The notes: a model not told the origin generated them from the sequence alone. Positions 16,939-25,919 are shown, counted from the first letter of the stretch. The stretch is DNA of 64,000 bases from Citrobacter europaeus (GCA_020099315.1 CP083650.1:2232001-2296000); one strand, 5' to 3'. Numbers and translations are program-made.

Positions 16939-17874
16939 TTACTTCACTTCCACCACGTTCAGACGCAGCTCATCCAGTTGAGCATCTTCTTCTTCTGGCT
17001 GCCAGCCCGCAGGCTGCAGCGGGATCTCTTCACGATCGAACGCTAAGTCACCACCGTCAACAACCTCTGAACCGTGCTTAATACCTTTAAAGTCGAACAG
17101 ATTGATATCGCTCAGATGTGAAGGCACAACGTTCTGCATCGCGCTGAACATGGTTTCAATCCGGCCAGGATAGCGTTTATCCCAGTCGCGCAGCATATCG
17201 GCGATGACCTGACGCTGCAGGTTAGGCTGTGAGCCGCACAGGTTACACGGAATAATCGGGAAACCCTTTGCTTCAGAGAAACGCTCGATATCTTTCTCAC
17301 GGCAGTAAGCCAGCGGACGGATGACGATATGTTTGCCGTCATCGCTCATCAACTTCGGCGGCATGCCTTTCATTTTCCCGCCGTAGAACATGTTTAAGAA
17401 CAGCGTTTGCAGGATGTCGTCGCGATGGTGGCCGAGCGCAATTTTGGTGGCGCCTAATTCAGTTGCCGTGCGATACAGAATGCCGCGACGCAGGCGAGAG
17501 CAGAGTGAGCAGGTCGTTTTACCTTCAGGGATTTTATCTTTGACGATCCCGTAGGTGTTTTCTTCGACAATCTTATATTCAACGCCCAGATTTTCCAGAT
17601 ACTCCGGCAGAATGTGCTCCGGGAAGCCGGGTTGTTTCTGATCGAGGTTAACCGCAACTAAGGAAAAACTGATCGGGGCGCTTTGCTGCAAATTACGCAG
17701 TATCTCCAGCATCGTATAGCTGTCTTTCCCGCCGGAAAGACACACCATAATGCGATCGCCGTCTTCGATCATATTGAAGTCGGCAATGGCTTCCCCGACG
17801 TTACGACGCAGACGTTTTTGTAATTTGTTCAGGTTGTATTGTTCTTTCTTTGTAGCTTGTTGATTATCTTGCAT
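16939..17874 (-). CDS. ttcA: TtcA, tRNA cytidine(32) 2-sulfurtransferase
   Basis: The 311 residues equal E. coli TtcA. It has the PP-loop SGGKDSYTM and the iron-sulfur cysteines of CSLCSR and CNLCGSQ. With ATP and a [4Fe-4S] cluster it makes 2-thiocytidine at tRNA position 32. ATG at 17874 gives the family start MQDNQQ. The gene's 5' side is the known insertion site of the Rac prophage in E. coli, and an integrase remnant lies directly upstream here too. Confidence 0.97.
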   Translation of the reverse strand: MQDNQQATKKEQYNLNKLQKRLRRNVGEAIADFNMIEDGDRIMVCLSGGKDSYTMLEILRNLQQSAPISFSLVAVNLDQKQPGFPEHILPEYLENLGVEYKIVEENTYGIVKDKIPEGKTTCSLCSRLRRGILYRTATELGATKIALGHHRDDILQTLFLNMFYGGKMKGMPPKLMSDDGKHIVIRPLAYCREKDIERFSEAKGFPIIPCNLCGSQPNLQRQVIADMLRDWDKRYPGRIETMFSAMQNVVPSHLSDINLFDFKGIKHGSEVVDGGDLAFDREEIPLQPAGWQPEEEDAQLDELRLNVVEVK

Positions 17875-17923
17875 TCTTACCGTTCTCAAAAACCAAAGGG
17901 GCATAATAAGGGGCAAACTTCCA

Positions 17924-18166
17924 TCACAGGGCTGGTTTGTTATTCAACATTGCAACCCGATCGCCATTCATTTCTTTAATCCATGTACTGTAGACTTCGG
18001 ACACTATTTGCGCGTTTTCATGCCCCATCTGATTAGCTATAAATGATGGGTTTGCTCCGGCCATTAGCAGCCAGCAGGCAAAAGCATGTCGCGTATGGTA
18101 CGGATTACGGCGACGAATACCAGCACGTTTTACAGCTGCGTTCCATCTGGCACTGATGCTACTCAT
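17924..18166 (-). pseudogene. C-terminal remnant of a Rac-type (IntR-like) integrase
   Basis: The readable tail has 80 residues from ATG; the same frame stays open up to about 18257 with SFWSGHGEQKPYYS before it, also integrase-like. It keeps the tyrosine-recombinase motifs HTRHAFACWLL (HxxR box), GANPSFIANQMGHE and the nucleophile region VYSTWI. It agrees with E. coli Rac IntR through ARWNAAVKRAGIRRRNPYHT. The N-terminal DNA-binding parts and the first catalytic Arg are missing. Its position touching the ttcA 5' end equals the Rac attachment site, so this is the attachment-side end of a decayed prophage. Confidence 0.8.
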
Positions 18167-18507
18167 AGAGTAGTAAGGTTTTTGCTCTCCGTGACCAGAC
18201 CAGAATGAACAGGGAACCGCATAATTGAATAAAGGTGCGTGGCCCCGGGCGGGAAGTAATTAATCAACCGAAGGCGGATATTGAAGCGCTGAAGATATTC
18301 GTGGAACCGCTCACTGCCAGATAATTCATTTCTGAACCATCAACGTGTAGTGTCTGGAAGCAAAACCACAAGGTGTGGTGAACTGCCGCAACCATACCGT
18401 ATGCAAGAGCATGGCTGCGGCCAACTGGCAAACATCCGATAGTGCGAGTATTGAATGATTGCCAGTCACAGCGGATTGTACTTAAGCAATATGACGGTTC
18501 AAGGCGT
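18167..18507. other. Degenerate prophage sequence
   Basis: No intact gene is seen over about 340 bases. The left part continues the integrase reading frame to about 18257; beyond that I recognise nothing. A leftward open frame at 18264-18542 has no ribosome site and no recognisable motif and overlaps the end of the DinI-like gene. Confidence 0.6.
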
Positions 18508-18750
18508 TTAATCTGAAACCAGCCACATATCAGCCTCTTCAAACATTTCCTGCACCGTTCGGCTTATCTGTTCTTTCTCATGCTTGCTGGCGTCAGTATT
18601 GATCGCCGGCAGTGTCATCATCGGTTTAACCCGAACATCAGCATCGGGGAAGATCCGGTGAACCCTCTTAGTTAACTCGCCCAGAATGATATCTTTTGCA
18701 CCGGGCAGACCATCAAAATTCCTTTTGTCATAAACGAGTTCCACGAACAT
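18508..18750 (-). CDS. DinI-like (MsgA-type) SOS protein
   Basis: The 80-residue protein matches the DinI family: N-terminal FVELVYDKRN, central LTKRVHRIFPDADVRVKPM and the acidic C-terminal helix EMFEEADMWLVSD. It is closer to Salmonella MsgA and phage-borne DinI-like proteins than to chromosomal DinI. DinI proteins bind RecA filaments and tune LexA and UmuD cleavage. A LexA box 19 bases upstream (18769-18784) supports DNA-damage control. It is the only apparently intact gene of the ttcA prophage scar. Confidence 0.85.
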   Translation of the reverse strand: MFVELVYDKRNFDGLPGAKDIILGELTKRVHRIFPDADVRVKPMMTLPAINTDASKHEKEQISRTVQEMFEEADMWLVSD

Positions 18751-18768
18751 TGCTTATCGCTCTTTTTG

Positions 18769-18784
18769 CTGGATGTATATACAG
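18769..18784 (-). promoter_or_regulatory. LexA (SOS) box of the DinI-like gene
   Basis: CTGGATGTATATACAG matches the consensus CTG-N10-CAG with an AT-rich centre (CTGTATATATATACAG, two differences). It overlaps the expected promoter of the DinI-like gene. Confidence 0.82.
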
Positions 18785-18903
18785 TATTTATACTCTGTTT
18801 TTATCCGGGTTTCAAGAGAGGGCGTAATGATGTCACGACATAGCCATATTGAAATGGCCTTGTATGCTTCGATCAGGAATCGTGGGGAAAATGAGGGCGA
18901 AAC

Positions 18904-18928
18904 AAAAAGCCCGCAGCGATGTGCGGGC
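18904..18928 (-). terminator. Intrinsic terminator of uspF
   Basis: On the minus strand GCCCGCA pairs with TGCGGGC and a TTTTTG run follows. It lies 9 bases after the uspF stop. Confidence 0.8.
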
Positions 18929-18936
18929 CAGACAGA

Positions 18937-19371
18937 TTAGCGAACTACCAGTACCGAACACTCCGCATGACGCACTACGGCTGCGGCGTTAGAACCCAGC
19001 AGGTAGGTGGTGATGTCGGGTCGGTGTGAGGCAATAATGACCATATCAGCCGGTAATTTTTTAGCGATCTCCAGAATCTTGTCTTTCGGTGCACCTTCTG
19101 CAACATGAACGTGCATTCTGTCCGTTGGGATATTGAACTTCTTGATAATCTCTTCCAGTTGAGATTTCGCTTCGGCTTTCAGATCCTCCATGGCCGGTAA
19201 CTCTGCCGAGTAGGCCAGTCCCAGAGAAGCATAATAGGGCAGTGACGGAATGACGGTCAAAAAATGGACCTGTGCATCGTCAATTTTTGCCTCTGCTTCA
19301 ACATGGGCGATAACGCGTTGAGTTAATTCTGAGTCTGAAATATCGATGGGTACAAGAATCGTTCTGTTCAT
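18937..19371 (-). CDS. uspF: UspF, universal stress protein
   Basis: The 144-residue single Usp domain starts NRTILVPIDISDSE and has the ATP-binding signature IIASHRPDITTYLLGSNAAAVVRHAECSVLVVR (key groups ASH, GSNA, SVLVV). It is the UspF (YnaF) type, an ATP-binding cytoplasmic protein linked to adhesion and fimbriae in E. coli. Location between ttcA/Rac and ompN fits. Confidence 0.95.
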   Translation of the reverse strand: MNRTILVPIDISDSELTQRVIAHVEAEAKIDDAQVHFLTVIPSLPYYASLGLAYSAELPAMEDLKAEAKSQLEEIIKKFNIPTDRMHVHVAEGAPKDKILEIAKKLPADMVIIASHRPDITTYLLGSNAAAVVRHAECSVLVVR

Positions 19372-19452
19372 AAAACCTCCTGTTTAAGCATCCTCCTAAA
19401 GCTTACCGCGTAATGGCACTTTATGTACAATGACAACGATCACATTTTGGCA

Positions 19453-19665
19453 TCACTTTATTTTAATTTCAGGAAACTTTCCTTTTATTACTCCATCGTA
19501 AAATCGACCTTTAGAAACGACGCTGAGGAAATCACGAAAAATACGGGCAGGCACATGCTGATATTGCAGGGTCGCCAATTGGTGAAAGCGAATTTCTAGC
19601 GTACGGGAGGATTCGTCATAGCCGACGGATGCAATACGGGATGATTTTACAGGATGATGATTCAT
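19453..19665 (-). CDS. KTSC-domain small protein
   Basis: The 70-residue protein carries the whole KTSC domain: SSRIASVGYDESSRTLEIRF, then the conserved Tyr and VP (YQHVPARIF) and SKGRFYDGVIKG near the end. KTSC domains were first seen at the C-terminus of some lysyl-tRNA synthetases and also occur alone; function is unknown. GAGG precedes the ATG at a longish distance. I do not recall this gene at the uspF-ompN junction of E. coli K-12. Confidence 0.75.
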   Translation of the reverse strand: MNHHPVKSSRIASVGYDESSRTLEIRFHQLATLQYQHVPARIFRDFLSVVSKGRFYDGVIKGKFPEIKIK

Positions 19666-19782
19666 TGCAGGTATCCTCTACTACCGATCTTAATGCAAGA
19701 TATCATCTATCAGAGAAGTGTTTTAGCGCAACAGATATAATGTTTTGATCTGAATAAAACAGAATTGTTAGAACATAAAGAG

Positions 19783-19804
19783 AGCCCGCTGTTGCCAGCG
19801 GGCT
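19783..19804 (-). terminator. Terminator of ompN
   Basis: AGCCCGCT (19783-19790) pairs with AGCGGGCT (19797-19804); on the minus strand a TCTCTTTAT tail follows. It lies just after the porin stop codon. Confidence 0.7.
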
Positions 19805-19810
19805 GAGGGA

Positions 19811-20953
19811 TTAGAACTGGTAAACCAGACCTACTGCGACTACGTCATCAGTAGAGATGCCAGTATCTTTGTAGAACTGATCATCTTCGTCCAACAGGTT
19901 GATTTTGTAATCAACATAGGTGGACATGTTTTTGTTGAAGTAGTAGGTAGCGCCGATATCAGCATATTTAACCAGATCTTTATCCTGACCAGCGTTGCCG
20001 TTGTATGTCAGGTCCTTACCTTTAGACATCAGGAAGGACACTGCCGGGCGCAGACCAAAGTCGAACTGGTACTGTGCAGTCACTTCAAAGTTCTGGGTTT
20101 TGTTTGCAACACCGCCCTGATCAGTATTCGCCATTGAACCATACGGAGTCATGTTACGGGTTTCGGAATACATGGTTGCCAGGTAGATGTTGTTGGCGTC
20201 GTATTTCAGACCAGTAGTCCATGCGTCAGCTTTATCGCCGCCAGCAACTGTACCGCCAGCAGTAGTCTGCTCGTTAGTACGGTCAGAAGTGGTGTACGCC
20301 GCACCGAAGCTTACGCCCATACCCAGATCGTAGGTAGAGGAGATACCGAAACCGTCACCGTTAGAGTTCTGGACGTTGCGGTCACTACCGTTACCGGTGC
20401 CTTCTTGTTCATCACCTGCTTGTTCGTTCGCGCCCTGATATTGCAGTGCAAAGTTCAGACCGTTCACCATACCGAAGAAGTCAGTGTTACGGTAGGTTGC
20501 TACGCCGTTCGCACGGCCGGTCATGAAGTTATCTGCTTTGGTGTAAGAGTCGCCACCGAATTCTGGCAGCATATCGGTCCAGCCTTCAACGTCGTACAGT
20601 ACGCCATAGTTACGACCATAGTCGAATGAGCCGTAGTCGCCGAATTTCAGACCGGCAAATGCCAGACGAGTAAAGTTGTTGTTACGGTTGCCTTCAGTGG
20701 TGTTGGCATTAACCTGATATTCCCACTGGCCATAACCGGTGAGCATATCGTTAATCTGAGTTTCGCCTTTGAAACCGCCACGAACATAAGTCTGATCGCC
20801 ATCGCTGTTAGCGTCATCAGAGAAATAACGCAGGCCGTCTACTTTGCCATAGAGATCTAATTTGTTGCCATCTTTATTATAAACTTCAGCCGCGTGAGCA
20901 GCGCCTGCAGCCAGCAGGGCAGGAATTACGAGAGCCAGTACTTTTCTGTTCAT
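19811..20953 (-). CDS. ompN: OmpN-type general porin
   Basis: The 380-residue OmpC/OmpF-family porin has a signal peptide cleaved after AAGAAHA, the start AEVYNKDGNKLDLYGKVDGL, the L3 constriction loop with FGGDSYTKADNFMTGR, and the C-terminal VGLVYQF ending in Phe for BAM recognition. It forms 16-stranded trimers in the outer membrane for passive diffusion of small solutes. Length and loops agree with OmpN, and micC stands upstream in opposite orientation as in E. coli. Variable surface loops (about residues 170-210 and 235-245) differ from E. coli. Confidence 0.92.
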   Translation of the reverse strand: MNRKVLALVIPALLAAGAAHAAEVYNKDGNKLDLYGKVDGLRYFSDDANSDGDQTYVRGGFKGETQINDMLTGYGQWEYQVNANTTEGNRNNNFTRLAFAGLKFGDYGSFDYGRNYGVLYDVEGWTDMLPEFGGDSYTKADNFMTGRANGVATYRNTDFFGMVNGLNFALQYQGANEQAGDEQEGTGNGSDRNVQNSNGDGFGISSTYDLGMGVSFGAAYTTSDRTNEQTTAGGTVAGGDKADAWTTGLKYDANNIYLATMYSETRNMTPYGSMANTDQGGVANKTQNFEVTAQYQFDFGLRPAVSFLMSKGKDLTYNGNAGQDKDLVKYADIGATYYFNKNMSTYVDYKINLLDEDDQFYKDTGISTDDVVAVGLVYQF

Positions 20954-21179
20954 TGAAATAATCCTTTAGTTTTTTTATTAACCTGTGACTACCCATGTAG
21001 GGAGTAAAAGCATGCTAAAGGAGAAGTTCCGTAAAGAGATAAATATGAATTGTTACGCCTTAAGTAAAACCTTAAATAAATAATTCTACGGAAATGATGA
21101 TAATTGCGATGAATGTGTTGTATGAAAATATATAAAATAAAAATTATACAAGTGAATTGTGTTGGGCTATTCTGCGCGT

Positions 21180-21290
21180 GTTATATGCCTTTATTGTCAC
21201 GTTTTATTTTTCGTTGACCTATTGATAGCTATTATTAATTAGCCAGCGAATAAATTGACAAGCCCGAACGACTGTTCGGGCTTTTTTTTT
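21180..21290 (+). ncRNA. micC: MicC, OmpC-regulating small RNA
   Basis: It starts GTTATATGCCTTTATTGTCA like E. coli MicC, and ends in the terminator AGCCCGAACGACTGTTCGGGCT plus nine T. The length is about 110 bases, as in E. coli. The middle part (about 21205-21255) has diverged. It is divergent from ompN and convergent with nifJ/ydbK. MicC pairs with ompC mRNA and blocks translation with Hfq; the 5' seed is unchanged. Confidence 0.93.
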
Positions 21291-21319
21291 GGTTCCAGGT
21301 TAATACTGAGATAAACGTA

Positions 21320-24300
21320 TTACTCAGTACCGCTCTTTTCCGCTTTTCCTGCCAGTTGGGCCAGGAAGTCGTAACGCTTTTGTAGATCGGCGGCGGCGTC
21401 TTTCCACAGCTGTTCAGCCACTTCTGGCTGTTGAGCATTCAGACGACGGAAGCGCTGCTCGTTAAGCAATGTCTCGGCCAGGGCGTCTGACGGTGGGCGA
21501 GAGTCCAACGCCAGCGGCAGTTTGCCTTCGTCTGCGCGACGTGGATCGAAGCGGTACAGCGGCCAGAATCCGGTCGCCGTGAGCTGACGCATCTGATCGT
21601 GGCTTAGTGCGAGATCGTAACCGTGCTCCTCGCATGGGCTATAGGCGATAATCAGCGACGGCCCCGGATAGGCTTCCGCTTCCTGAATAGCTTTCACCGT
21701 CTGGTTCAACTGAGCGCCCAGAGAAATCTGTGCAACATACACGTGACCGTACATCATCATGCTGACGCCAAGATCTTTGCGAGCCTTGCGTTTGCCATGC
21801 TCACCAAATTTAGTGACGGCTCCGAGCGGTGTGGCTTTCGACGCTTGCCCACCTGTGTTGGAGTAACACTGAGTATCCAGCACCAGAATATTGACGTTCT
21901 CGGTCAGGCTTAGGACGTGATCCAGGCCGCCAAAACCAATATCGTAAGCCCAGCCATCACCGCCAATCAACCAGATAGATTTCTCGACCAGCGCGTCGGC
22001 GTCGGTTAACAACTGCTGTGCGCCTTCGACATCCTTCAGGTGCTGGCGCAGTGCTGCAACTTGCTCACGACGTACCTCTGGCGTGGCTTCAGCGTGCAGG
22101 GCGTCATTCAGTTCAGCCGGAATGCTATCGGCAAACTGTTCCAGCAAACGCATGACGCGCACACGATGCTGATCCACCGTCAGGCGGAAGCCCAGACCAA
22201 ACTCGGCGTTATCCTCAAACAGTGAGTTTGCCCATGCAGGTCCGCGACCATTGGCGTCGGTGGTATACGGCGTTGAGGGCAGGTTACCGCCATAAATTGA
22301 TGAACACCCGGTCGCATTGGCGATCAGCATGCGGTCACCGTACAACTGCGTGAGCAGTTTGATATACGGCGTTTCACCGCAGCCAGAGCAGGCGCCAGAA
22401 TATTCAAACAGTGGAGTGATCAACTGCGAGGTACGAATATCAATACGCTCCAGCTTCGTGCGATCGATTTCCGGCAGATTGAGGAAGTAGTCATAGTTAA
22501 CTTTTTCCTCTTCAACATGCTCAAGGCGCGACATCATATTGATGGCCTTGATCTCCGGGTTCTGGCGATCTTTCGCCGGGCACACTTCAACGCACAGGTT
22601 ACAGCCGGTGCAATCCTCTGGCGCAACCTGCAGGACATATTTCTGACCGCGCATATCGCGTGATTTCACATCCAGAGAATGCAGGCTGGCAGGGGCGTTT
22701 TCCATCGCTTCTGGTGAAACCACTTTGGCACGGATAGCCGAGTGCGGGCAGGCGGCAACGCAGTGGTTACACTGAGTACACAGCTCTTCTTTCCAGATGG
22801 GGATCTCTTCTGCAATATTGCGTTTTTCCCAACGCGTGGTGCCCATCGGCCAGGTGCCGTCTGGCGGCAGTGCTGAAACGGGGAGGGCATCGCCGAGACC
22901 GGCGAGCATCGCCGCGGTGACGGTTTTCACGAAATCAGGTGCGGCATCAGAAACCACCGGTGGGCGGTTGGCGCTATGCGGATCAACGGGCTGGAGCGCC
23001 ACTTCGGCGACGGATTCACGCGCCAGGGCCAGCGCCTGCCAGTTACGTTCCACCAGATCCTGTCCTTTACTGCTGTAGCTTTTCGCAATCGCACCCTGCA
23101 ATTCGATCAACGCGCTGTCGCCGGGTAAGATTTGCGTCAGATGGAAGAACGCCATCTGCATAACGGTGTTAATACGCGCAGCCAGGCCGCACTCGCGGGC
23201 AATTTTGGCGGCATTAATGACGTAGAAACGGGCTTTCTTTTGATTCAGTACAGCCTGAACTTCCTGCGGCAAACGCGACCAGACTTCATCCACGTTATAC
23301 GGGGTATTAAGCAGGAAGATACCGCCTGGTTTCAGGCGCTCGGCCATTTGATACTTATCGATAAATTGCAACTGGTGACAGCCAACAAAATCGGCTTGCG
23401 ACACCAGATATGCTGAGCGAATAGGTTGCTCACTGACGCGCAGGTGAGAAACCGTCAGGCCGCCTGCTTTTTTCGAATCATAGACGAAATAACCCTGCGC
23501 ATACCACGGCGTAGAGTTACCGATAATCTTGATGTTGTTTTTGGTAGCCGACACGCTACCGTCGCTGCCCAGCCCGTAAAACAGCGCTTCGAGCTTAGCG
23601 CTACCGGGTAGCGTGTTTTCTGGCAGCGGTAGCGACAGGTTAGTGACATCATCATAGATCCCGACCGTAAAGCGAGGCTTCGGCCTGGCGTTACTCAGCT
23701 CATTAAAGACCGCCATGACGCAGTCCGGGCCAAACTCTTTGGAGGAAAGGCCATAACGCCCGCCAATCACGCGCGGTAGCGTTTCTCGCTCGCCGCAGTT
23801 AAAGGCTTCTGCCAACGCGGTCATCACATCCAGATATAACGGTTCAGCCTGCGCGCCAGGCTCTTTGGTGCGATCCAGGACGGCAATACTCCGTACCGTT
23901 TCCGGCAGGGCGCGTAGCAAATGTCTGGCAGAGAATGGGCGGAACAAACGCACTTTCAGAACGCCCACTTTCTCGCCGCGCGCCAGCAGCTCTTCAACGA
24001 CTTCTTCACTGGTGCCAATTGCCGAGCCCATCAGAATAATGACGCGTTCTGCCTGCGGATGGCCGTAATATTCAAATGGCTGGTACTGGCGACCCGTCGC
24101 AGCGGCGAAGTCGTTCATTGCCTGCTCGACGTGATCGTAAACCGCGTTGTACCACGGGTTAGTTGCTTCGCGTGACTGGAAGTAGGTGTCAGGGTTCGCA
24201 GACGTGCCGCGAATAACCGGATGCTCAGGATTAAGTGCGCGGGCACGGTGAGCATCGATTTCCGCCTGCGGCATCAGTCCGAGGATCGTGTCATCGGCCA

Positions 24301-24844
24301 GCGGCACTATTTTATTAATTTCATGCGAAGTACGGAAACCATCAAAGAAATGAATAAACGGGACCCGGCTTTTGAGGGTGGCCATTTGCGAAATTAGCGC
24401 AAAGTCCTGTGCTTCCTGGACGCTGCTGGCACACAGCATTGCGCATCCCGTCTGGCGCACCGCCATCACGTCAGAATGATCGCCAAAGATCGATAATGCG
24501 TGAGTGGCTATCGTACGCGCCGCAACGTGTAGTACAAACGGGGTCAATTGACCGGCCAGTTTGTACAGCGTCGGGATCATCAGCAGCAGGCCCTGCGATG
24601 AGGTGAACGACGTAGAGAGCGCACCGGTCTGCAATGCGCCATGAACGGTCGCTATCGCACCGCCTTCCGACTGCATTTCCACGACGCGAGGAGTATCCCC
24701 CCACACGTTTTTAAGCCCGTTCCCGGCCCAGGCATCTGCCTGTTCAGCCATAGTCGAACTTGGCGTAATTGGGTAGATGGCGATAACCTCGCTGGTACGA
24801 AATGCGACTGAAGCAACCGCACCATTACCGTCAATTGTGATCAT
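21320..24844 (-). CDS. nifJ: Pyruvate:flavodoxin/ferredoxin oxidoreductase (YdbK/NifJ)
   Basis: The 1174-residue single-chain enzyme has, in order, the pyruvate-binding domain starting MITIDGNGAVASVAFRTSE, the gamma-type domain, a 2x[4Fe-4S] ferredoxin domain (CTQCNHCVAACPHS and CTGCNLCVEVCPAKD, about 685-760), and the thiamine diphosphate domain with CSGCGETPYIKLLTQ and GGDGWAYDIGFGGLD and NILVLDTQCYSNTGGQ-type motifs (quoted in parts). It turns pyruvate into acetyl-CoA and reduces flavodoxin. In E. coli it is linked to redox stress and the SoxS regulon. Length equals E. coli YdbK. Confidence 0.97.
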   Translation of the reverse strand: MITIDGNGAVASVAFRTSEVIAIYPITPSSTMAEQADAWAGNGLKNVWGDTPRVVEMQSEGGAIATVHGALQTGALSTSFTSSQGLLLMIPTLYKLAGQLTPFVLHVAARTIATHALSIFGDHSDVMAVRQTGCAMLCASSVQEAQDFALISQMATLKSRVPFIHFFDGFRTSHEINKIVPLADDTILGLMPQAEIDAHRARALNPEHPVIRGTSANPDTYFQSREATNPWYNAVYDHVEQAMNDFAAATGRQYQPFEYYGHPQAERVIILMGSAIGTSEEVVEELLARGEKVGVLKVRLFRPFSARHLLRALPETVRSIAVLDRTKEPGAQAEPLYLDVMTALAEAFNCGERETLPRVIGGRYGLSSKEFGPDCVMAVFNELSNARPKPRFTVGIYDDVTNLSLPLPENTLPGSAKLEALFYGLGSDGSVSATKNNIKIIGNSTPWYAQGYFVYDSKKAGGLTVSHLRVSEQPIRSAYLVSQADFVGCHQLQFIDKYQMAERLKPGGIFLLNTPYNVDEVWSRLPQEVQAVLNQKKARFYVINAAKIARECGLAARINTVMQMAFFHLTQILPGDSALIELQGAIAKSYSSKGQDLVERNWQALALARESVAEVALQPVDPHSANRPPVVSDAAPDFVKTVTAAMLAGLGDALPVSALPPDGTWPMGTTRWEKRNIAEEIPIWKEELCTQCNHCVAACPHSAIRAKVVSPEAMENAPASLHSLDVKSRDMRGQKYVLQVAPEDCTGCNLCVEVCPAKDRQNPEIKAINMMSRLEHVEEEKVNYDYFLNLPEIDRTKLERIDIRTSQLITPLFEYSGACSGCGETPYIKLLTQLYGDRMLIANATGCSSIYGGNLPSTPYTTDANGRGPAWANSLFEDNAEFGLGFRLTVDQHRVRVMRLLEQFADSIPAELNDALHAEATPEVRREQVAALRQHLKDVEGAQQLLTDADALVEKSIWLIGGDGWAYDIGFGGLDHVLSLTENVNILVLDTQCYSNTGGQASKATPLGAVTKFGEHGKRKARKDLGVSMMMYGHVYVAQISLGAQLNQTVKAIQEAEAYPGPSLIIAYSPCEEHGYDLALSHDQMRQLTATGFWPLYRFDPRRADEGKLPLALDSRPPSDALAETLLNEQRFRRLNAQQPEVAEQLWKDAAADLQKRYDFLAQLAGKAEKSGTE

Positions 24845-25118
24845 ACTGACACCCTTACATTGCGCAAAAAGAGGGACACGCGTAACAGCGGCGAGTCCTG
24901 TAATTATCTTTCTATTTTAGCAAAAGCCGTTCAGACAGATTTTCGCTTTTGTGTCCCTGGAATTAACAGAATGAATGGTTTGATCAAAGGAGCAGGCAAA
25001 AAATTGCCAGAAAATGTAAACAACGCGCATAAATGCGCATATTGCCTCTCGACGGCGGTGTTTCCGCTGCCTATTATTTATGGCTGTGTCGTTTGGTTAA
25101 TATTCAGAGGGGAGTAAG

Positions 25119-25385
25119 ATGCGCGCAGCGTTTTGGGTAGGGTGTGCCGCGTTATTATTATCGGCTTGTAGCAGTGAACCTGTTCAGCAGGCAACCGCCG
25201 CGCATGTCGCACCGGGGATGAGGGCTGCAATGTCCAGTTCTGGAGAAGCTAATTGCGCCATGATTGGTGGTTCGCTCTCCGTTGCCCGTCAACTGGATGG
25301 TTCAGCTATCGGAATGTGTGCGTTACCCAACGGCAAACGCTGTAGTGAGCAGTCGCTTGCCGCCGGAAGCTGTGGCAACTATTAA
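25119..25385 (+). CDS. ydbJ: YdbJ, DUF333 lipoprotein
   Basis: The 88-residue protein has a lipoprotein signal with lipobox LLSAC (Cys at about residue 17) and a DUF333 domain with ANCAMIGGSLSVARQLDG and MCALPNGKRCSEQSLAAGSC. It matches E. coli YdbJ closely. The function is unknown; hslJ, convergent, is another small lipoprotein. The ribosome site GAGGGGAG stands before the ATG. Confidence 0.93.
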   Translation: MRAAFWVGCAALLLSACSSEPVQQATAAHVAPGMRAAMSSSGEANCAMIGGSLSVARQLDGSAIGMCALPNGKRCSEQSLAAGSCGNY

Positions 25386-25398
25386 GCCAGCGCGTTTC

Positions 25399-25818
25399 TT
25401 ACATTAAGTCCGCGAGTTTATACGTCAGCGTTTGTTCTGCTGTCGCCAGCGTTAACTGGTCAGCAGTCAGATCAACCTGTGCGCCTTGCTTAAACATTTC
25501 GCTGACGATCCCGTCGAGCGCGTTAAGCTGTGGATCGGCGCACATCATGCGGGTCATCGCCATATCTTTTACCTTCAACTCGCCGTCGGACAGTTTGCCC
25601 TGACCGTGGAATTGATTACACATCTTTCCCGACACCGTCATGTTTTCACCAAAACTCAATTCGGGCGGGTTATTGGCGACGGTGACGGCCTTACCATTCA
25701 CGCTCTGTAAAACGAAGCGGTGATGCTGCAACTGATCGCGATTGACGGAAACTTTTCCATTGCTCACACAGCCAGCCATCAGCATGCTGAGCGCAATCAA
25801 CGTGACAACTTTCTTCAT
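25399..25818 (-). CDS. hslJ: HslJ, heat-inducible META-domain lipoprotein
   Basis: The 139-residue protein has lipobox LMAGC near residue 16 and a META domain (about 30-135) including VSGKMCNQFHGQG and MTRMMCADP. HslJ is an outer-membrane lipoprotein associated with novobiocin resistance and heat shock in E. coli. It is convergent with ydbJ, only 13 bases apart, and upstream of ldhA on the same strand order as in E. coli. Confidence 0.94.
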   Translation of the reverse strand: MKKVVTLIALSMLMAGCVSNGKVSVNRDQLQHHRFVLQSVNGKAVTVANNPPELSFGENMTVSGKMCNQFHGQGKLSDGELKVKDMAMTRMMCADPQLNALDGIVSEMFKQGAQVDLTADQLTLATAEQTLTYKLADLM

Positions 25819-25903
25819 TAAATTTCTCTACGTTTGTGACGGGATACATTCAATATAATAATGATACTGAATGTTTTATCATCGGTGATTGTCTGAAAAT
25901 GCC

Positions 25904-25919
25904 CCCCTGAAGTCAGGGG
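25904..25919 (-). terminator. Terminator of ldhA
   Basis: CCCCTGA and TCAGGGG form a short strong stem with a two-base gap; the minus strand continues GGCATTTTC. It stands 11 bases after the ldhA stop. Confidence 0.6.

Noticed and set aside
18264..18542. Leftward frame of 92 residues in the ttcA prophage scar
   Set aside because: It overlaps the end of the DinI-like gene, has no ribosome site and its sequence shows no domain or composition typical of protein. I treat it as debris.
24860..25117. Rightward frame of 85 residues between nifJ and ydbJ
   Set aside because: No ribosome site at the start, no family likeness, and it lies in the divergent promoter region of nifJ and ydbJ.
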